The notes under the pieces are model-generated. The model was given only the letters and a program-made list of their open reading frames with translations. It searched no databases and had not been told where the DNA came from. A stretch of DNA of 7,295 bases from Akkermansiaceae bacterium (lineage in GTDB: Bacteria; Verrucomicrobiota; Verrucomicrobiia; Verrucomicrobiales; Akkermansiaceae): assembly GCA_903909905.1 (NCBI GenBank), contig CAIVXP010000373.1, forward strand, positions 1 to 7,295, given 5' to 3'. Numbering within the stretch: position 1 is the first letter of the stretch; each line of letters opens with the position of its first letter. Positions 1 to 6,391 of this stretch are shown here, piece by piece. The translations under genes were made by a program, and so were the position numbers.

Positions 1-488
1 AATACCGTTGGAGCAGCTATGGCGAAGCAGTGGGAGGCGGGGCGAAAGGCAACGGCAAAAAGGCGCGTGAGGGCTTGGTGCGCGCCTGCATGAGTCATCA
101 GGGCGCGGGCTTTGAAGCGGAAAAATGGAAGGAAATTTCGCGTGTTTACCGTCGCGCGATGGGTCTCGCCTTGGGCCGTAAGAATGGAAATTCCACTGTC
201 GAAAAAGGCGTCGTGAGGCCGCAGATGAACACCATGGAAGCGTTGGAAGCGAAAGAAAACGGCACCGTGTTTCCCGACCTCGGCATGGCAACGATGCTGC
301 GATGCCGCGTGCGGTACTTCACCGATGGCGCGGTGATTGGCAGCAAGGCATTTGTCAACGAAGCTTTCGCCGGTGCAAGAGAGCACTTCAGCGCGAAGCG
401 CAAAGATGGCGCGCGCAAGCTGAGAGGCCATGCCAGCCCCGCAGCCGGCGTCCTATGGAGCGCGCGGGACTTGCGACTGCGTGTTTGA
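1..488 (+). CDS. Y1/IS200-like (REP-associated) transposase, 3' part only
   Basis: This is the C-terminal part of a transposase whose 5' end lies outside the window. The first complete codon is at 3, and the frame stays open from there to a TGA at 486-488, giving 161 visible residues. The fragment starts YRWSSYGEAVGGG and later reads RCRVRYFTDGAVIGSKAF, then KRKDGARKLRG and SARDLR near the end. I recognise this combination as the C-terminal half of RAYT-type proteins common in Verrucomicrobiota, Planctomycetes and relatives. RAYTs are single-strand, tyrosine-dependent HUH transposases that act on REP palindromes. The HUH motif and catalytic tyrosine would be upstream, so activity cannot be judged. 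A GTG at 30 could be taken as a start, but the homology continues upstream of it, so it is internal. A REP-like hairpin at 3949-3974 is a possible relic of its activity. The family call is from memory of motifs. Confidence 0.8.
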   Translation, partial: YRWSSYGEAVGGGAKGNGKKAREGLVRACMSHQGAGFEAEKWKEISRVYRRAMGLALGRKNGNSTVEKGVVRPQMNTMEALEAKENGTVFPDLGMATMLRCRVRYFTDGAVIGSKAFVNEAFAGAREHFSAKRKDGARKLRGHASPAAGVLWSARDLRLRV

Positions 489-505
489 GGGCTACCATCA
501 CCCTC
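487..505 (+). repeat. short hairpin at the transposase 3' end
   Basis: GAGGG (487-491) can pair with CCCTC (501-505) around a 9-nt loop, directly at the transposase stop codon. Two CTAC tetramers (492-495 and 510-513), the complement of the GTAG signature of REP elements, lie in or just after it. No T-run follows, so it is not a standard intrinsic terminator. It could be part of a degenerate element end or simply chance. Confidence 0.2.
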
Positions 506-544
506 CTGCCTACGAAATCTCGAGCCTCCTCCCAAACACCTGGT

Positions 545-574
545 TTGACAAGCCCCTAGGTCATCCACTAGCTT
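545..574 (+). promoter_or_regulatory. candidate sigma-70-type promoter for tig-clpP-clpX
   Basis: A perfect -35 hexamer TTGACA sits at 545-550. With an 18-bp spacer the best -10 is TAGCTT (569-574), which matches the consensus at 3 of 6 positions. It would give a leader of roughly 30 nt before the tig ATG. No heat-shock type (sigma-32) box was recognised. The -10 is weak, so this is only a candidate. Confidence 0.35.
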
Positions 575-583
575 CCCCGCCCC

Positions 584-597
584 GGCCACCAATGGCC
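584..597 (+). repeat. small inverted repeat in the tig leader
   Basis: GGCCA (584-588) and TGGCC (593-597) form a perfect 5-bp stem with a CCAA loop, 16 nt upstream of the tig start codon. It would lie in the 5' untranslated leader if the promoter at 545-574 is real. It may influence translation initiation, but a stem this short can also occur by chance. Confidence 0.25.
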
Positions 598-613
598 TCA
601 AGCCCCCTTTGCC

Positions 614-1945
614 ATGAAGATACTTGTCGAGAAGCAAGCAAATTGCACCGCCACCCTCCGCGTCGAAATCCCTGCGGATAAAGTCCAAAACGAGCGTCAA
701 AAAGTCGCCCAAAGCCTAGCCTCGAAGGCAAAGGTTCCGGGATTCCGCCCCGGCAAAGCGCCTCGCGCCGTCATTGAAAAGCGCTTCAACAAAGAAATCG
801 AAGCCGAAAGCCAAGAAACGCTGATCAACAGCGCCCTCGACGAGGCGATCAAGCAGGAAGACCTCAAAGTGCTCGACTTTGGCCGCGTCGAAGACCTTTC
901 CAACGCCGCCGATGGCAGCCTCAGCTTCAGCGCCAAGCTCATGCTCGCGCCGGAAGTGAAACTGCCGGACTACAAGGGCATCAAGGTCACCGTGCCAAGT
1001 GCCGAGCTTACCAACGAGGAACTGCAAAGCCAACTTGATACCCTGCGCGAGCGCTTTGCTGACTTCACCGACATCGAAGGCCGTGCCGCCGAAATGGGCG
1101 ACTTCGCGGTGATCGATTATTCCTCGACCGTCGACGGCAAACCCAGCGCCGAAGTTCTTGGCAAAAGCCTCGGCTACCTCGAAGGCCGGGAAGGGTTCTG
1201 GGTCCGCATCGATGATAAAACTTTCCTCCCCGGTTTTGCCGCTCAACTCGTGGGCATGAAGCCCGGCGACCAACGCGACATCACTGTCACCCTGCCAGAG
1301 GACTTCCCCGTCGAAGATCTCCGCAATCGCGAAATGGTTTTCGCCACCACCCTCGGCGAACTCAAACAATCGATCCTGCCCGTGCTCAACGACGAACTCG
1401 CTGAGCGCCTCGCCCCCGGTAAAACACTCGCCGATATCACCGAGATCATCCGCACCAACATGGCCCAGGAGCGCAAGCGCCGCATCGATGACATGAAGGT
1501 CAACCAGATCGTCGCCCACTTCACCAATCAGGCGGATTTCGAACTTCCCGAAGAACTCGTCGCCAGCGAAACGCAAAATCAGGCCGATGCGATGGTCCGC
1601 CGCGGCGTTCAATCGGGCGTTACCGAAGACCAAATCCAATCCCAGCAAGACGACATCTTCGCCAACGCGAAACAACAGGCAGTCTCAAACCTCCGCGCAA
1701 ATTTCATCCTCCAGGAAATCGCCCGCGCTGAAAAAATCGCGGTCAATGACAACGAACTCGTCAACCACCTCCTGCAGCTTGCCGCCGCGAGAAAGGTCGC
1801 GCCCAAGAAATTCATCGCCGACATGCGCCGCTCCGGCCGGATTTCCTCCATCCGCAGCTCGATGATCATCGGCAAGGCCATTGACTTCCTCGTCGAGCAC
1901 GCCGATGTTGTGGAATCGGCGGAAGCCGCACTCACCGAAGAGTAA
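614..1945 (+). CDS. tig: trigger factor (ribosome-associated chaperone)
   Basis: Trigger factor binds the ribosome at the exit tunnel and shields and folds nascent polypeptides in the cytoplasm. The 443 residues are close to the usual 430-450. Residues 1-120 form the ribosome-binding domain and carry the signature GFRPGKAP at 43-50, the loop that contacts ribosomal protein uL23. Residues about 160-248 match the FKBP-like peptidyl-prolyl isomerase domain: it opens GDFAVIDYS, has [16 protein letters not shown] in the middle and ends FATTLGELK. Residues about 250-430 are the helical substrate-cradling C-terminal domain, rich in Gln, Ala, Arg and Glu. The start ATG at 614 gives a normal N-terminus (MKILVEKQ), but no Shine-Dalgarno sequence precedes it. 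The stop is 1 nt from the clpP start, so the two are surely co-transcribed. Large antisense open frames across this gene are codon-bias shadows. Confidence 0.97.
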   Translation: MKILVEKQANCTATLRVEIPADKVQNERQKVAQSLASKAKVPGFRPGKAPRAVIEKRFNKEIEAESQETLINSALDEAIKQEDLKVLDFGRVEDLSNAADGSLSFSAKLMLAPEVKLPDYKGIKVTVPSAELTNEELQSQLDTLRERFADFTDIEGRAAEMGDFAVIDYSSTVDGKPSAEVLGKSLGYLEGREGFWVRIDDKTFLPGFAAQLVGMKPGDQRDITVTLPEDFPVEDLRNREMVFATTLGELKQSILPVLNDELAERLAPGKTLADITEIIRTNMAQERKRRIDDMKVNQIVAHFTNQADFELPEELVASETQNQADAMVRRGVQSGVTEDQIQSQQDDIFANAKQQAVSNLRANFILQEIARAEKIAVNDNELVNHLLQLAAARKVAPKKFIADMRRSGRISSIRSSMIIGKAIDFLVEHADVVESAEAALTEE

Positions 1946-1946
1946 A

Positions 1947-2627
1947 ATGACCATCAACAATCCGACATCCATGAGCACCTCCCCCCGCAACAGCTACTAT
2001 GTCCCCGTCGTCATCGAACAGGATGGCCGCGGCGAACGCTCGTTCGACATCTACTCACGCCTGCTCAAGGACCGCATCATTTTCATCGGCACCCCGATCG
2101 ATGACTTTGTGGCGAACTCGGTGATCGCCCAGTTGCTCTTCCTTCAGATGCAGGATCCGAAAAAGGACATCCACATCTACATCAACTCGCCGGGCGGATC
2201 GGTCACCGCCGGCCTCGCAATGTACGACACGATGCAGTTCCTCACCTGCGATGTGAACACCTACTGCATCGGCATCGCGGCCTCGATGGGCTCGGTGCTT
2301 CTCACCGCCGGCACCAAGGGCAAGCGCTTCTGCCTTCCTAACTCGCATGTGATGATCCACCAAGTTTCTGGCGGAGCCCAAGGCACCGCATCCGATGTCG
2401 AGCGCACCATCGGTTTCATGTTCAACCTCAAGAAGCGCCTCAATGGCATCCTTGCCAAACACACCGGCAAGACAGTCGAGCAGGTCGAACACGATTCGGA
2501 TCGCGATAATTACATGACTGCTGAGGAATCGGTGGCCTACGGACTCGTCGACAAAGTCCTCGAAAGCCGCAAGCAACTTCCCGATGCAGTCGCCGCACTG
2601 GCCGACAGCAAACCGGCCGATAGCTGA
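1947..2627 (+). CDS. clpP: ATP-dependent Clp protease proteolytic subunit
   Basis: ClpP is the serine peptidase of the ClpXP and ClpAP complexes. It forms a barrel of two heptamers that degrades substrates threaded in by the ATPase. With the start at 1947 it has 226 residues. The catalytic triad is intact: Ser113 in AASMG, His138 in VMIHQ and Asp187 in DRDNY. The Ser-His and His-Asp spacings (25 and 49) equal those of the E. coli enzyme. Other hallmarks are [10 protein letters not shown] at 31-40, INSPGG around 79-84 and GKRFCLPNS at 125-133. The ATG at 1947 lies 1 nt after the tig stop with GAAGAG 6-11 nt upstream. An in-frame ATG at 1971 would also leave a complete enzyme, and the frame extends back to 1881, but that part overlaps tig. 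The residues before about 15 are probably an N-terminal propeptide or flexible tail. The 15-20 residue Ala/Asp-rich tail is not conserved. Confidence 0.96.
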   Translation: MTINNPTSMSTSPRNSYYVPVVIEQDGRGERSFDIYSRLLKDRIIFIGTPIDDFVANSVIAQLLFLQMQDPKKDIHIYINSPGGSVTAGLAMYDTMQFLTCDVNTYCIGIAASMGSVLLTAGTKGKRFCLPNSHVMIHQVSGGAQGTASDVERTIGFMFNLKKRLNGILAKHTGKTVEQVEHDSDRDNYMTAEESVAYGLVDKVLESRKQLPDAVAALADSKPADS

Positions 2628-2650
2628 GCCGACAAAACCCACGCACCCCG

Positions 2651-3934
2651 ATGGCCCGCGCCTCCAATCTCACCATGTGCTCGTTCTGCGGAAAGAGCCA
2701 CTCGGAGGTCAAAAAACTCATCGCCGGTCCCGGCGTTTACATCTGCAACGAGTGCGTCGGCGTTTGCTCGGACATCCTCGAGAAGGAACTTCGCAGCACG
2801 CCGAAAAAAGGCAAAGGCAAGGCTGACAAATCCGCTCTCGGCATCCCCTCGCCGGCATCGATCCTCGAACACCTCAACTCGTTCGTGATCGGCCAGGAGG
2901 AAGCGAAAAAAATCCTCTCGGTCGCGGTCTACAACCACTACCAACGCCTCAATCAGGATCAGGCCCGCCTCGGCGACGAGTTCAAGGATGTCGAAATCGA
3001 AAAATCCAACATCCTGCTGCTGGGCCCGACGGGATCAGGCAAAACCCTGCTCGCCCGCACGCTCGCTCGCGTGCTTGATGTTCCTTTCTGCATCGTCGAT
3101 GCCACCACCCTCACCGAGGCCGGCTATGTCGGCGAGGATGTGGAAAACATCATCCTGCGCCTCCTTCAAGCCGCCGACTTCGATGTCGCCCGCGCCGAAC
3201 GAGGAATCATCTATGTCGACGAAATCGACAAGATCGGCCGCAAGACGGAAAATGTTTCGATCACCCGCGATGTTTCCGGCGAAGGGGTGCAACAGGCACT
3301 CCTGAAAATTCTCGAAGGCACGGTCTGCAGCGTCCCGCCCCAAGGCGGCCGCAAACACCCGCAGCAGGAGTATATCCAAGTTAACACCGAGAAGATCCTT
3401 TTCATCGTCGGAGGCGCGTTTGTCGGCCTCGAGGAAATCATTCGCCGCCGCCTCGGTAGCAACACGCTCGGGTTTCATACCGGCAAAAACGCCAATCACA
3501 AACAAGAGGAGGACGAAAACTCGATCCTCTGCCGCGTCCAACCCGAGGACCTGCTCCACTACGGCCTCATCCCCGAATTCATCGGCCGCCTGCCAGTGAT
3601 CTCCTCGCTGCGCAAACTCATCGAAGACGAGCTCGTCCAAATTCTCACCGAACCGCGCAACGCCCTCACCAAGCAATACGCGAAGCAACTCGCCATGAAT
3701 GGTGTGAAACTCAAGATCACCCCCGATGCCCTACGCGCCCTCGCCGAAGAAGCTGTGCGCCGCGGTACCGGAGCCCGCGCACTGCGCTCGATCTTCGAGA
3801 AAATGATGCTCGATGTGATGTTCGAAATCCCCTCACGCAGTGACATCGATCTGGTAACGATCAACGAGCAAACCGTTCGGGAGGAACGCCTGCCCGTCAT
3901 GCGCCGCAAACGCAGCGACCAAGACGCGGCTTGA
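2651..3934 (+). CDS. clpX: ATP-dependent Clp protease ATP-binding subunit ClpX
   Basis: ClpX is a hexameric AAA+ unfoldase that recognises tagged or damaged proteins, unfolds them and passes them to ClpP. All expected elements are present in 427 residues. The N-terminal zinc-binding domain has Cys10, Cys13, Cys32 and Cys35. Walker A is GPTGSGKT (125-132), the pore-1 loop GYVGED (158-163) and Walker B IIYVDE with catalytic Glu191. The RKH substrate loop is at 234-236, the arginine finger is Arg313 in FIGRLP, and sensor 2 is GTGARALRS with Arg376. The ClpP-docking tripeptide appears as LGF (273-275) instead of the E. coli IGF, a conservative change, and a hydrophilic Lys/Glu/Asp stretch follows. 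The start at 2651 is set by the zinc domain, since a later ATG at 2675 would leave almost nothing before Cys10. The gene follows clpP by 23 bp and has no evident Shine-Dalgarno sequence. Confidence 0.97.
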   Translation: MARASNLTMCSFCGKSHSEVKKLIAGPGVYICNECVGVCSDILEKELRSTPKKGKGKADKSALGIPSPASILEHLNSFVIGQEEAKKILSVAVYNHYQRLNQDQARLGDEFKDVEIEKSNILLLGPTGSGKTLLARTLARVLDVPFCIVDATTLTEAGYVGEDVENIILRLLQAADFDVARAERGIIYVDEIDKIGRKTENVSITRDVSGEGVQQALLKILEGTVCSVPPQGGRKHPQQEYIQVNTEKILFIVGGAFVGLEEIIRRRLGSNTLGFHTGKNANHKQEEDENSILCRVQPEDLLHYGLIPEFIGRLPVISSLRKLIEDELVQILTEPRNALTKQYAKQLAMNGVKLKITPDALRALAEEAVRRGTGARALRSIFEKMMLDVMFEIPSRSDIDLVTINEQTVREERLPVMRRKRSDQDAA

Positions 3935-3948
3935 TCCAGCCTACAACG

Positions 3949-3974
3949 GTAGGGCGACGTGGCCTCACGGTGCC
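3949..3974 (+). repeat. REP-like element: GTAG plus imperfect palindrome
   Basis: GTAG (3949-3952) is followed at once by an imperfect palindrome. Its arms are GGCGACGTG (3953-3961) and CACGGTGCC (3966-3974), with a GCCT loop. Seven of nine positions pair, with a 2x2 internal mismatch in the stem. A GTAG or GGAG foot plus a mismatched GC-rich stem is the accepted architecture of REP elements, the substrates of RAYT transposases. It begins 15 bp after the clpX stop codon, a typical site for REPs, where they can also stabilise or end the upstream transcript. Only one copy is visible, so the repeat nature is inferred. Confidence 0.4.
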
Positions 3975-4094
3975 GAAACTATCGCCGCAGGCGCCAAAGC
4001 TTCGCAGAAATTTACCGCAATGCCCTGTAAGCGATAGCGAACATCAAAATTAGCGAAGCCTGATGGCATGGACGTAGTGCAGCGGAGTCAAAGC

Positions 4095-4121
4095 CGCAGA
4101 GGTCGCAAAGGAACGCGTAGA
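4095..4121. repeat. 9-nt-periodic repeat block
   Basis: Three consecutive 9-mers share a pattern: CGCAGAGGT (4095-4103), CGCAAAGGA (4104-4112) and ACGCGTAGA (4113-4121, diverged). On the complementary strand this reads as alternating CTTTGCG and CTCTGCGG words. I recall such TTTGCG/CTCTGCG strings as dispersed intergenic repeats in Verrucomicrobiota, Planctomycetes and Acidobacteria genomes, but that is memory, not a search. The block is non-coding here and is adjacent to the left arm of the 9-bp inverted repeat. Confidence 0.4.
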
Positions 4122-4185
4122 AAAGAGTTGTTGAGACGACGATGAGGCCATGTCCTCTATTTCGATGCTCATCCTACTCTTTTCT
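4119..4185. repeat. 9-bp perfect inverted repeat with nested arms
   Basis: AGAAAAGAG (4119-4127) is perfectly complementary to CTCTTTTCT (4177-4185). A second nested pair, GATGAG (4141-4146) with CTCATC (4168-4173), and a third, GAGG (4144-4147) with CCTC (4154-4157, an alternative to the second), lie inside. The structure could act as a bidirectional transcript end between two convergent genes, or be the remains of a small non-autonomous element. No T-run directly follows the outer stem. Confidence 0.35.
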
Positions 4186-4198
4186 CTGGATTCTGGAT
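4185..4198. repeat. tandem 7-mer repeat TCTGGAT x2
   Basis: TCTGGAT occurs twice without a gap (4185-4191 and 4192-4198), followed by a degenerate third unit. Immediately after comes GATTC-TT-GAATC (4196-4207), a 5-bp-arm inverted repeat that reaches the first base of the stop codon of the DUF4105 gene. It may mark slippage or the edge of the repeat-like region. Confidence 0.5.
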
Positions 4199-4206
4199 TC
4201 TTGAAT

Positions 4207-5205
4207 CTATAACCCCGGCAACCCTTCGCGAATGCGCTCGGAAAAATCCGGCGCCTGATCCGCGGCCTTGGCCTTTTCATTCACTCGCGAGATGCGTTTT
4301 AGCTCGGCAAAGGGAAGCGATTGATTCAGTTGACCGCGCTCATAAAGCAACTCGTCGCCGAAACCGTTCACAATGAGGCGCCAGTCGAGCGGAAGTCGAT
4401 CGGATGCCAGCTTTTGTTTGCGGATTGCCGTGGTGCAGTTGTTGGCGATGGCATTGTACCAGCGCGGATGTTCATGCAGTTCGTTGACCGTGCGCACATA
4501 CTCCAAAAAGCTTTCTCGCGCGCCCTTCACACCGAGATGGTAAAGGTAAACATCTTCACCGCTGCGATAGTTTGACCGCACGCGGATCACATCGCGCTCG
4601 TCAGCCACAACATAAAACAACTCAAAGCGCCGATACAATCCGCCCAGCGCGGAATACGACTCGCCTTTTTCCGGCCGCGTCTCGATGCTGAAACAAACCC
4701 GTCCGTCATCGCCGAAGTCGTACGAAAAAATCGGGTGCGCCATATAAGGCGAGCCCCAGTAGTTGATGAATATATCGACACCACGCAACTTTCGCAGATC
4801 GACCTTTCGCAGTTCGTATCGCGGCGTGAAATCTTCCGCCGTGCGGTAATCGAAATTGCGGAGATTGTGAATGGTCGCGATGTCGCCATCGATTTCCACA
4901 TGTGGAGTCAAAGCCACCTCCGGTTTCCAATCGCGATACTGGCGCGGTGGGATCGATGCCCACCAGACGGCGACCAGCACGACCGCCAACGCGATGCCAA
5001 GCCTCGCCCGCCAGCGCGGCCGCACGAATACCGCCACCAATATCATCACCAAGGCGAAAGCACCCGCAGCCCATGGCCTGAACTCCACCATGGGGAAATC
5101 AAACCACAAAGCGCCAAAGGCCCACAAAGCAGCGAGCGCGAGCACTGCGCCGACAATCACACGCCCAAGCCAACCACACAATTTGCAAATCACGCATTTC
5201 ATCAT
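4207..5205 (-). CDS. membrane protein with DUF4105 / Lnb-type periplasmic domain
   Basis: This is a 332-residue protein with three predicted hydrophobic helices (about residues 14-34, 45-62 and 68-84) followed by a soluble domain (about 90-332), probably periplasmic. The soluble part matches the DUF4105 family, now named after Lnb, the lipoprotein N-acyltransferase of Bacteroides. Conserved pieces are YMAHPIFSYDFGD with His157, RPEKGESYSALGGLYRRFELFYVVADERDV, EDVYLYHL, and NNCTTAI with Cys257. A C-terminal LPFAELKRISRVN then FSERIREGLPG is typical of the proteobacterial-type branch. His157 and Cys257 are plausible catalytic residues of a papain/NlpC-like fold (inference). In Bacteroides Lnb, as I recall it, the periplasmic domain precedes the membrane part. 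Here the helices come first, so the substrate may differ. The start at 5205 (an adjacent ATG at 5202 is equally possible) lies 28 bp after the potD-like stop. A longer frame back to 5316 would overlap potD by 83 bp and is not supported. No Shine-Dalgarno sequence is visible; eight T residues precede the ATG on the coding strand. Confidence 0.82.
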   Translation of the reverse strand: MMKCVICKLCGWLGRVIVGAVLALAALWAFGALWFDFPMVEFRPWAAGAFALVMILVAVFVRPRWRARLGIALAVVLVAVWWASIPPRQYRDWKPEVALTPHVEIDGDIATIHNLRNFDYRTAEDFTPRYELRKVDLRKLRGVDIFINYWGSPYMAHPIFSYDFGDDGRVCFSIETRPEKGESYSALGGLYRRFELFYVVADERDVIRVRSNYRSGEDVYLYHLGVKGARESFLEYVRTVNELHEHPRWYNAIANNCTTAIRKQKLASDRLPLDWRLIVNGFGDELLYERGQLNQSLPFAELKRISRVNEKAKAADQAPDFSERIREGLPGL

Positions 5206-5233
5206 AAAAAAAACAACTGTTACTAAAGCAATC

Positions 5234-6280
5234 TCACGAAGCCTTGACCGCATCCCACATGCCCGACCACAGCGCAAGCGCGTCACCGAGATCATCGATC
5301 GGCTCGCACTTGGCAAAAATTTCCTCGCTCGGGAACAGCACTTCGTTACTGCGGAATTCCTCGCTCAGCAGCGCATAGGCCGATTGGTTAGGCGCGCGGT
5401 AAGCGATGTATTGCATGTTTTTTGCCGCGACCCTCGGCTCGGTCAGGAAGTCGATGAAGCGATGCGCCAGATCCACCGCCCGGGAATCCTTGAAGATGCA
5501 GAGATCGTCGCAGCTGAATGCCGTGCCTTCCTGCGGGATCTTCACCACAACGTCCGCATTGTCGCCAGCGACTTGCAAAAGGTCGCCGGCATAGCCCTGA
5601 ACGAGGTGAAACTCGCCCGATGCAATGCCGCTCTTGTACTGCTCGCTGTCGAACTTCGCGATGTTCTTCTTCCAACGGATCACCACATCGTGCGCTTGCG
5701 CGAGCTGTGCGGGGTCCTTGGAGTTGATCGAAAATCCCAGCGAGCGCAGCGCCGCACCAAGCACCTCGCGCATGTCGTCGAGCAAGGTGATGCGACCTTT
5801 CAAATCACTGCGGTCAAACATCCGGTAGGATGACTCGGCATTGTTCACCTTGCTGGAGAGCCACGCGATGCAGGTCGGCGCCATCATGTAGGGCACCGAA
5901 TGTTTCATGCCGGGGTCCAGTGCCCGTTGGAGGTAGGGCGCGTCGACATGCTTGAGGTTCGGCAGCTTGGAATGATCAAGCGGCTGCAGCATATTTTCGC
6001 GCGCGAGCGTCTTGACCATGTAAGACGATGGCACCACCACATCATAGCCAGTCGCACCCGCGCTGAGCTTGGCGTGCATCGACTCGTTGGAATCGAAAGT
6101 ATCAATCACCAGACGGCAACCCTGCGCCTGTTCGAATTCCGCGACCAATTCGGGATCGATGTAGTCAGCCCAGGTGTAAACCTTGAGCTCGGGCAGCTTA
6201 CCCTTGCCACAGTTGGCGAAAAATCCCGCGGCGAGCGCGGCCGATGAGGTGGTGATAAATTGACGGCGCTTGAGTTTCAT
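5234..6280 (-). CDS. spermidine/putrescine-type ABC transporter substrate-binding protein
   Basis: This is a 348-residue periplasmic solute-binding protein of the PotD/PotF family, which delivers polyamines to an ABC importer. After the export signal it shows the family pattern: LKVYTWADYIDPE (32-44), GYDVVVPSSYMV (78-89), LDDMREVLGAAL (167-178), LVQGYAGD (226-233) and a NxxYIAYRAPNQ-like C-terminal region (288-299). Trp37, Tyr40, Asp169, Glu172 and Asp258 align with known ligand residues of E. coli PotD. The PotD tryptophan preceding the last aspartate (Trp255) is a serine here (Ser256), so the ligand may not be spermidine. The N-terminus KRRQFITTSSAALAAGFFANC carries a twin-arginine motif and a hydrophobic stretch ending at Cys24, a possible lipobox with an unusual Asn at -1. 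The ATG at 6280 starts exactly at this signal; upstream in-frame codons (to 6406) would overlap the divergent gene. No potABC genes are in the window. The DUF4105 gene follows. Confidence 0.88.
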   Translation of the reverse strand: MKLKRRQFITTSSAALAAGFFANCGKGKLPELKVYTWADYIDPELVAEFEQAQGCRLVIDTFDSNESMHAKLSAGATGYDVVVPSSYMVKTLARENMLQPLDHSKLPNLKHVDAPYLQRALDPGMKHSVPYMMAPTCIAWLSSKVNNAESSYRMFDRSDLKGRITLLDDMREVLGAALRSLGFSINSKDPAQLAQAHDVVIRWKKNIAKFDSEQYKSGIASGEFHLVQGYAGDLLQVAGDNADVVVKIPQEGTAFSCDDLCIFKDSRAVDLAHRFIDFLTEPRVAAKNMQYIAYRAPNQSAYALLSEEFRSNEVLFPSEEIFAKCEPIDDLGDALALWSGMWDAVKAS

Positions 6281-6295
6281 GACCCACCAGATCAA

Positions 6296-6307
6296 CCACA
6301 AATGTGG
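6296..6307. promoter_or_regulatory. 12-bp near-palindrome, possible operator
   Basis: CCACA (6296-6300) and TGTGG (6303-6307) are exact inverted repeats around AA. The site sits just upstream of the potD-like start, where a repressor or activator could bind. A 5-bp arm is short, and no regulator gene is nearby, so this is a weak assignment. Confidence 0.25.
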
Positions 6308-6363
6308 CGTTTTGCCCACCTGAAACTTGTTGCACCAAAGTCCCAGCCGACTTCTCGCCGGGC

Positions 6364-6391
6364 TTGCGGTGGGAGGGATCGCCGCTATTTT
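6364..6391 (+). promoter_or_regulatory. candidate promoter giving a leaderless AsmA-like transcript
   Basis: TTGCGG (6364-6369) and TATTTT (6386-6391) are 16 bp apart and resemble a sigma-70 pair. Each is a partial match: the first at 3 of 6 positions (TTG), the second at 4 of 6. The -10 ends 6 nt before the ATG at 6398, so transcription would begin at or next to the start codon, giving an mRNA without a leader. The purine-rich GGGAGG at 6371-6376 is too far (about 20 nt) to act as a ribosome-binding site. Confidence 0.3.

Larger units (their letters stand above)
3935..4206. other. non-coding repeat-like stretch between convergent clpX and the DUF4105 gene
   Basis: These 272 bp contain no credible gene. 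They lie between the ends of two convergent transcription units. From left to right I see a GTAG-headed imperfect hairpin (3949-3974), a 9-nt-periodic block (4095-4121), a 9-bp inverted repeat (4119-4127 with 4177-4185) and a tandem 7-mer (4185-4198). The base composition of the right part is less GC-rich than the flanking genes. No classical stem plus T-run terminator was found for either gene. In E. coli the gene after clpX is lon, and nothing resembling lon is present here. Confidence 0.7.

Noticed and set aside
716..1675. 319-codon open frame on the minus strand
   Set aside because: It lies wholly antisense to tig, has no recognisable family, and is explained by the GC-biased codon use of the real gene.
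3035..3688. 217-codon open frame on the minus strand inside clpX
   Set aside because: It is antisense to the strongly conserved AAA+ core of ClpX, so it is a shadow frame.
3979..4059. Interleaved inverted repeats CTATCGC/GCGATAG and GCTTCGC/GCGAAGC, a pseudoknot-like order
   Set aside because: Both stems are only 7 bp. About two such pairs are expected by chance in a stretch of this length, so I do not call a structured RNA without conservation data.
4050..4280. 76-codon open frame on the minus strand across the intergenic repeats
   Set aside because: It overlaps the end of the DUF4105 gene in another frame, and its composition (RPRPRIRRR, SSSSQQ) reflects repeat DNA rather than a protein.
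4871..5833. 320-codon open frame on the plus strand
   Set aside because: It runs across the antisense of both the DUF4105 and potD-like genes, has low-complexity composition and matches no known domain.
5932..5955. GTAGGGCGCG near 5935 as a second REP-like foot
   Set aside because: It lies inside the well-conserved coding sequence of the potD-like gene and lacks a convincing palindrome.
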